A stretch of DNA of 64,000 nucleotides, taken from assembly GCF_025602895.1 (NCBI RefSeq), contig NW_026516256.1, positions 62,001-126,000 of the forward strand, in the 5' to 3' direction. Each line of letters starts with the position of its first letter. Positions within the stretch are counted from its first letter, which is position 1. A program made the translations under genes and the position numbers. Positions 58,485-64,000 of this stretch are shown piece after piece. The notes below the pieces were generated by a model that was not told the origin of the DNA, searched no databases, and saw only the letters and a program-made list of their open reading frames with translations. The stretch comes from Polychytrium aggregatum. Taxonomy: Eukaryota > Chytridiomycota > Chytridiomycetes > Polychytriales.

Positions 58485-59471
58485 TGAGTTGCACCGAGCC
58501 GAAAAGTCAGATGCAGAGGACGACAGCTGTTAGTCTCGATGGCGATCGCAGTTTTCTGGCAGTAAATAGAGTCGCGGCTGCATCGGGGCCCGATATGCCG
58601 ACAATCGCGAATAGCATCAGATAGTCCGGTTGCGTCTTGCAGGCATTAGCACGGCGAGCCATCGACGCACACGGCATCCGGAGACAGCGCCATCCGCCGA
58701 GCAGGCTCATCAAGACGCCACCGCCATATCCCATCCGACAAGCGGACAGACACAGGGAGGGTCGCCTCAAGCAAGCGAGCCCAGACAGAGGACAGTCCCC
58801 GGGGCCAGCGAGGAAGCCCGCCAAACCCCGCGTTGACAGGAACGCCCGGCTCACACCAAAGGAAAGAGAACCCTTCCAACGGGCTCGCCAGGCGTATGTC
58901 TCGGCAGCGCCTTCGGAGAATGGATTGAACTTGTTACATCATCTAGACAGATTATCAGGCCGCAGCAGGGGCCGACGGGCGGCGGAGGGGTCTCACCTGG
59001 CAGATCTTGGCGGACGGCAGGATGCCAGGTCGGGAGATTGGCCTGCAGATCAGCACGCAGATCGGATCTGGGTGCAAGCACGCATTTCGCCAGAATCGCA
59101 ACGGCGAGCGGTTTTGTGGAAGCGAAGAAAACTGGCTCGAGCCGGTGTCACGCACGTGATGCGCTGGTTCCAGCCGGCAATGTTGGCTGGCGCCGTTCCC
59201 ACGCCCGACAAGCACTCCCGGATTGGTCGGTTCGCCCGAAGCAGCATCAGAACGGCTCTGCCTTCTTCCGAGAACACCGATGCAACCGCGTGCTGAGGAT
59301 ATTTGCTGTCGCAGGCAGGGGGTACGCAGCGGACAGTCAGATAGTCATTCGGTAGGAGGGTGGAGGACTCTTTTTCCCTGTTACCTCCCCATCAGCCCAT
59401 CAGCCCATCAGCCCATCAGCCTCACCCGCTCCAACAAGGGCAAGCCCATAACAGATAGATTACAAGTCAAG
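58485..59471. other. Intergenic region with an unsupported open frame
   Basis: An Arg-rich plus-strand frame at 58637-59296 has no recognisable motif and is probably not a gene. Four copies of CCCATCAG lie at 59388-59421, 50 bp before the peptide gene. Confidence 0.45.
59388..59421. repeat. CCCATCAG tandem repeat before the peptide gene
   Basis: Four head-to-tail copies of an 8-bp unit, 51 bp upstream of the start codon at 59472. Confidence 0.9.
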
Positions 59472-59745
59472 ATGAACATCAAGGTGGTCCTCGTTGCAGT
59501 CATGGTCATTGCCTGCTCGGCTCTCGGTGAGTCTTTGCCAAACGCTCCATGGATAGGCAATTCTGGCGGTGTGCAGCGAGCTGGGGTCTGCCGTCTTTGA
59601 TGGATCTGCATCGCGCTGAGACAAGTCAAGGCCGCTGACGATACCTTTGCGCTCAGTGCAAGCCGCACCGCCGCCGAACGACCCTCGGTACCAGTACATT
59701 TCCAACGGATATGGCTTCTACGTCGGTCCAATAATCCACAACTGA
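59472..59745 (+). CDS. Small secreted peptide A (ends GPIIHN)
   Basis: Two exons (59472-59526, 59657-59745) encode 47 residues. Residues 1-21 are a signal peptide: Lys at position 4, then a hydrophobic core (VVLVAVMVIACSAL) and a likely cut after Val-Gln-Ala. The mature part of about 26 residues is Pro-rich at first and then Tyr/Gly-rich, ending YVGPIIHN. The intron is phase 1 and sits inside the signal peptide region. The gene at 61189 has the same exon layout, intron phase and ending. I know no family with this ending. No Cys remains in the mature part, so it is not a disulfide-rich effector or defensin. Function unknown. Confidence 0.65.
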
Positions 59746-59885
59746 CTGTGATGTATCTGGGCCGCGGCCTTGCTCTGCAAACCTGCGGCGACGATGATCC
59801 CGCCGCATCGGTCGCAAGATTAACGAGCCTTGTACCCAGCCCACAAAACTGCATCATGTGAACAGCATTTCCAATGGAGCGCATT

Positions 59886-60168
59886 TACAGGCAATCCAAT
59901 AAAAAACGGGACACCCGGGTTTTTGACCATTCATCGAATATTTTGTTACCCAATGTTATCGCGCGCTGGCCATGACCATTCGCCGCTGGCACTCCGAGAC
60001 CAGTGTGCAGGTCGATTGTGGAGACCGGAGAGCGACCGGCGGTCTTCACTCGGAGGCTGCCAAAGTGATCTGTTTTATTTCTTGTGGCTTTGCTTGACGC
60101 AAGCACAGCACATACTACATGTTCATGGAAACGGCTATATTGTCCCGTTTTTTTCTGAATAAAGTGTA
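59886..60168 (+). mobile_element. 279-bp deletion derivative (MITE) of the Fanzor transposon
   Basis: Flanked by TA at 59886-59887 and 60167-60168. The first 97 bases (59888-59984) match the transposase-side end of the 17.5-21.3 kb element with one difference, up to and including the start codon and first codons of the transposase. After 21 unrelated bases, 60006-60166 matches the Fanzor-side end at about 97%, including the last codons and stop of the Fanzor gene and the 3' flank. Both 27-bp terminal repeats are intact. It codes for nothing but should be mobilised by the intact transposase. Confidence 0.93.
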
Positions 60169-61188
60169 AATGAACCACCCCGATGTACACAGCGGCTGCT
60201 GACCCACAGCCGGCCTCAAGGGCAGTGGGCAGCTCGACCCCTCGTTGTCTATACCCTTCGCTGTCTATACCCTTCGCTGTAATATACCTAACAACACTGG
60301 CCGTGTCCATAGCAGTGCCTTTCGAATATTACCTGCGCACTGGCAGCAATGCGCGTGCACTCGAAGAACCCCAGCTCCCGCTCACCAAGAGACACGCCGC
60401 TGAGCGCTACGATGCACAGATCGCCTACTGCCAATCAAACTTTGTCTGGCAGGGAGAAAGGGCGCACAAGGGGTTGGGCTGATTGCCCATCTCAGAACTG
60501 CGCCGGGTAGGTTTCATTGCACAAGCTTGTCAGATCCGAACGCCGGCTCTTATCTAGGTTGGATGCTTCAAGCAAGAGAAAGCACTCAAGCTCTGGGAGG
60601 GGGTGGATCCCGTGGAAGGACAAGCAAACAGGCCTCTATTATGGGCTGCCGCAGAGGCGAAAGGATTTTGGAAATCCTATGGCTGCTTCACTCACGGTGC
60701 AGTAAAGCGTGTCGTTCAGATTGCAGGCCAACACCTGGTCGAGAAACGCCCAAGCAAACAGAGTTGAGATTGGAACAGATCGCCAAATATTGAGCTCCGG
60801 CGCAGACCCACAGATCGGATCATCATGGCAGAGTTTGGGGCGACGGAGGAGAGGCGAAGACGCGGGCTGGTCAGGTGGGGGGATCGGCTGGTGAGATGCA
60901 GGAAATAGAGAATGGGGCAGATTGCAGCGGGCTGGGGGATGGAGTCTGGGCGCTGCCAAGGACAGTGGAGAAATGTGCTTCGAGCAGAAGGAGAGACCCT
61001 TGCAAACAAGACGCATTCATGGCTCTTGTTTGCTTCTCTGCAGAATGCGCATTCGTTTCAGGACACGGCGATGAGGAGAGGGAGAAAAAAGCGAATATAA
61101 AAGCAGCACCGGGGACGCCTGCCGTACTGGACATCATCGCACTCGCATCCATCGCATCCATCGCACTTGGTTCTAGTTGCAGTCAAAA
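60169..61188. other. Intergenic region between the short element and peptide B
   Basis: No supported gene in about 1 kb. Repeats of CTATACCCTTCGCTG occur near 60246-60280. A TATA box lies at 61095-61100. Confidence 0.45.
61095..61100 (+). promoter_or_regulatory. TATA box of peptide B gene
   Basis: TATAAA lies 94 bp upstream of the ATG at 61189, with a GA-rich stretch before it. Confidence 0.55.
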
Positions 61189-61455
61189 ATGTCTCTCAAG
61201 ACTGTCATCATCGCCGTGTTCGTCATGGCTTGCTCAACCGCCACCCGTACGTCCTCATGCTGCATCGCTGCCCAACGCATGGCGCTGCATCGTTGTCGAC
61301 ACATGGGTACTGACACATGGACTGCTCTCTTGCCCATTGTAGTTGCCATTCCTCCTCCGCTTGGTCCCCCTGGCTGGGTTGCTATTCCCCCGTGGGTTAC
61401 CACCTCGGCTCCCCCCAAGACCACGGATTACTACGGCCCCATGATCCACAACTAG
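61189..61455 (+). CDS. Small secreted peptide B (ends GPMIHN)
   Basis: Two exons (61189-61246, 61343-61455) encode 56 residues. The signal peptide MSLKTVIIAVFVMACSTAT is aligned with that of peptide A: same Lys at position 4, hydrophobic core, and a Cys at the same relative place. The mature part is strongly Pro-rich (AIPPPLGPPGW, AIPPWV) and ends TDYYGPMIHN. The single phase-1 intron lies at the same place as in peptide A. The two genes are in the same orientation, 1.7 kb apart, which suggests an old tandem duplication; only signal peptide and C-terminus are kept. The upstream TATA box supports expression. Function unknown. Confidence 0.68.
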   Translation: MSLKTVIIAVFVMACSTATRTSSCCIAAQRMALHRCRHMGTDTWTALLPIVVAIPPPLGPPGWVAIPPWVTTSAPPKTTDYYGPMIHN

Positions 61456-61955
61456 ACCGGCAGTGTAAGCATTGTCCTCACGATGGTCCATCCGACCGCA
61501 GTGTTGGAGGACAATGGCTGGCGCTGGGCTCTGATGCAGACTATTGTGATGATGTGCCATGGTGGTTCGATCTATCGATTGGATTTCTGACTCGTTGTGC
61601 TCTGAATCCCCGGCTCCAACCGCCACGATTCCGACTGCTCAAACCACAGTCCTGCAGCTACGCCTTGTGCGAAATGGAATGAGATTATCCCCATCCCGCT
61701 GCCCGATTTCACATTTCTTAGAAGTGAATATATTCATGTTTGTCATCTCGTCCAAGAGCACCACCGTTGGAATGACGATCTGCATGGATCCATCAGCGTG
61801 CTCGCTGGGGTCTTCTCGCTCGCTCGCCCTCGCCAAGCGAGAGCCCAAACTCCGCCCTCGGTTTCGGGGTTTTGGACCATGATTCGCCCCCCCCCAACCC
61901 CACACTTTCGACCAACACCGACCATCTCCACATCACTTGTTGTCTGCAAACCACG
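61456..61955. other. Intergenic region upstream of the phospholipase gene
   Basis: About 500 bp without a supported gene. A poly-C run and pyrimidine-rich leader precede the ATG at 61956. Confidence 0.5.
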
Positions 61956-64000
61956 ATGCCGCACGGCTGCCTCCGAAATTCAAAACCGGTCCTGATGGTC
62001 CTGGTGCTGGCGCTCGGTCTTGCCGCAGCCAAACCAGCGCTTGCCCGCAGCATCTCCTCGGCTCACCGCAACCCAGCCCTTGCTGTCCAGGATCTATCTG
62101 GCCACGAGTCCGGACCAACCCTCGGCGACACCATTACCGGGCAACACAGCATCGAGGACTGCAATGCACTGGATCCACGACCGGCTCCGCCGAGCAGCGT
62201 CCATGATTTGCGTCCGGACGACATCCGGGTCGTGGCGGCCCTGGGCGATAGGTGGGTTTTGCCATCGCCTCGATATCCGTGCTTGAAGAGCCGATATGGG
62301 GCCTCCTTCGCTGTTATTCTCGGCAGAACATTTGCGGAGATGACAGCGCTCCATCAACCGTGAGCGAGGATCGAGCAATCGATGGAATACTCAGCAATGT
62401 CCTTGGTATCGCCTTTGTCGATGGCAAACGGGAACCGTCCATGCCAGCATTACGGCTGGCTTTGGGGCCAAGGGACGCACATCCAAGAGCCCGATATCGC
62501 TCAAGACGATCTATGAAAACAGAGGAGTGAGCACAGCGATAGCACTGACGCTTCTGCGCATCTCTGGAGCGGCCCGAGACTGCTAATGGCGGCTTCGATA
62601 GCACCGCTACACCACACTGGGGGCGCAACAATGCGGGAATGGGTTGGGTGGCATCAGCGCCAATCAAAGGGATATGCTGACATGGATGCTCTGCCCTTGG
62701 GGACACTGGCTCTCGCAGGTATCGTTTTTCATCGGAGGCGATCCGGATGCCAAAACAGTGAGCCGGTTCATCCAACACTATCGGCCGTCGCTGGTGGGAT
62801 ACAGCCATGGCGACCACCTTGCCGAGCTTTGGTGAGCATGAAAAGTCGCAATGAGCGTCCACTTTGCTCTGAGGGCCACACATCCGAGTGCGCCAAGCAG
62901 AGTGCCGGAGTGGATACCAAGGTCAACGATCTGATGTGTGCCCGACACCGGCCTCCGCAGCTATGGACCGCTCTGTCCACCATATCAATACCATCGCCCA
63001 AACGACGAGCTCAATGCGGCGCAGAGTGGTGCCATGGTGATGAATCTGCATCAGGAGCTCGACCACCTTATCCAAGAAATGGAGCACAATGACGACATTG
63101 ACATGGACCACGATTTCAAGGTGGGTAACTCATACTGCTGTTGCTGCCTGCACTGCTGAGGACTCGGATGACTGCCGCCGGAATGCGCTGATGGGTCACG
63201 GCCTCCAAACCTCCACAGCTGCTCAACATCTTCATCGGCAGCAACGATGCGTGCTTTGGGTGCGACTTGGCATCGGAAACGACATGGCTGTCGCCTGCCG
63301 TCTACGAAGAGCACATGCGGGCTTTGCTCGGCAAGATCCGGCGCAAGATTCCACGAACCATCGTCAATATTGTGCAGCAGTTCAACATTTCTCAGGTGGG
63401 CCAGGATGCGTCTCGCAATGGCAGAGATGCATCCCACAATATCGGAGACAGTGGGTGCGATGCTGGATACACCAATGCATGAATGCAATGATCTACTCGG
63501 CACCAAAGGCAAGGCAGAGCGCTTGGCGCTGGAAGTCGCCGAGTGTCAACTAAAGTACTTGTGCGAACAGGTCTGGGACCTGACTCACGGCAACGACTAC
63601 TGCAATCAGCTGCGTGACGAAGGACGCACATTTGAGTGGTAAGCTTCCGTCGGATGGCAGACGACGCTGTCGGATGGTCTCGCACGTCTTCACCGAGTTC
63701 ATGAACTATCCCCCCCCCTCCACATACAGCAAATGCGCATTCCTGCCTCTGGAGCTTGGGCAAGTCACCCGCAAGCGCATGGACAGCTTGGTCCAAAGCT
63801 ATAATCGACGATTACTCACGATCTGGGAAGACTACCAAGCCGAGGTGCCCGACGAAGGATTCGCCCTTGTGCTGGATCCTGGATTCACACAGATCCGTCT
63901 GCGAGAATGGCCGATCGAAATGCTCAGCAACGTCGACTGCTTCCATCCGTCTGTGGCCGCCCATGAGCTGATGGCCGCCACCGTTTGGTATATGTTGGTC
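61956..64000 (+). CDS. Secreted phospholipase B-like SGNH hydrolase (3' partial)
   Basis: Exons 61956-62251, 62448-62526, 62719-62831, 62961-63120, 63219-63395, about 63448-63638 and 63730 to the window end. An N-terminal signal peptide (VLMVLVLALGLAAAKPALA) precedes a linker, then block I AALGDSITAGFGAKG, in which the nucleophile Ser codon is split by the first intron. Next come ENRG-VSFFIGGDPDAKTVSR, RPNDELNAAQSGAMVMNL, block III FIGSNDACFGCDL and block V VDCFHPSVAAHELMAATVW with the Asp and His of the triad. This is the animal-type PLB1 family, which removes fatty acids from phospholipids and lysophospholipids; it is unlike yeast Plb1. It should be secreted. The acceptor of exon 6 may be 63427 instead of 63448; both are in frame. 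The gene continues past the end. Confidence 0.88.

Noticed and set aside
58637-59296. Plus-strand Arg-rich frame of 219 codons
   Set aside because: No recognisable domain, unusual composition, no splice or promoter support.
60183-60482. Plus-strand frame of 99 codons directly after the short transposon
   Set aside because: Begins in repeat sequence and has no motif; the hydrophobic stretch alone is not enough.

Overview
The window is nuclear DNA of a flagellated (zoosporic) fungus, most likely a chytrid. Genes are dense and cut by many short GT-AG introns, roughly 70-290 bp long. The proteins are of fungal/opisthokont type. Several genes belong to cilium families (IFT54, CCDC13-like, PPIL6-like, a small RIIa protein), which non-flagellated fungi lack. 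The species cannot be fixed from the sequence. Nearly all exon models below were built by hand, from splice signals, reading phase and conserved motifs.

Layout. 0.6-2.5 kb: THP3/LENG8-like SAC3-domain gene (+, 5' end missing). 3.4-4.7 kb: acireductone dioxygenase (+). 4.8-7.1 kb: MFSD1-like transporter (-). 8.2-11.5 kb: Spp1/CFP1-like PHD-finger protein (-). 12.9-14.5 kb: UBE2S-type E2 (-). 15.6-17.2 kb: Sel1-repeat protein (-). 17.5-21.3 kb: a complete 3.76-kb Tc1/mariner-type transposon that carries a DD34E transposase and a Fanzor (eukaryotic TnpB-like, RNA-guided nuclease) gene. 21.5-25.0 kb: IFT54 (+). 25.3-26.5 kb: Erv2-type sulfhydryl oxidase (-). 27.0-28.7 kb: NOA1/YqeH GTPase (-). 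29.3-30.8 kb: VAP-like MSP protein (-). 32.1-34.0 kb: unrecognised protein (+). 35.7-38.9 kb: ankyrin protein (+). 39.7-43.2 kb: MVP1/SNX8 sorting nexin (+). 43.7-44.2 kb: RIIa protein (-). 45.5-47.7 kb: MEF2-type MADS factor (+). 48.2-51.6 kb: PXA + nexin-C protein (+). 52.3-54.3 kb: PPIL6-like cyclophilin (+). 54.8-58.5 kb: CCDC13-like coiled-coil protein (+). 59.5 and 61.2 kb: two related small secreted peptides (+). 62-64 kb: phospholipase B-like SGNH hydrolase (+, runs off the end).

The main find is the mobile-element system. The Tc1/mariner-Fanzor element has 27-bp imperfect terminal repeats, TA duplications and transposase and Fanzor in tandem. The Fanzor reading frame is broken once. 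A 279-bp deletion derivative at 59.9 kb keeps only the two ends; the retained Fanzor-side end (about 160 bp) is where a guide-RNA scaffold would be expected in TnpB-type systems. A truncated transposase fragment at 39.1 kb and a degenerate pair of ends at 44.5-44.8 kb look like older relatives. A second item is the peptide pair at 59.5 and 61.2 kb: same gene architecture, and a shared C-terminal G-P-[I/M]-I-H-N ending in otherwise different mature peptides.
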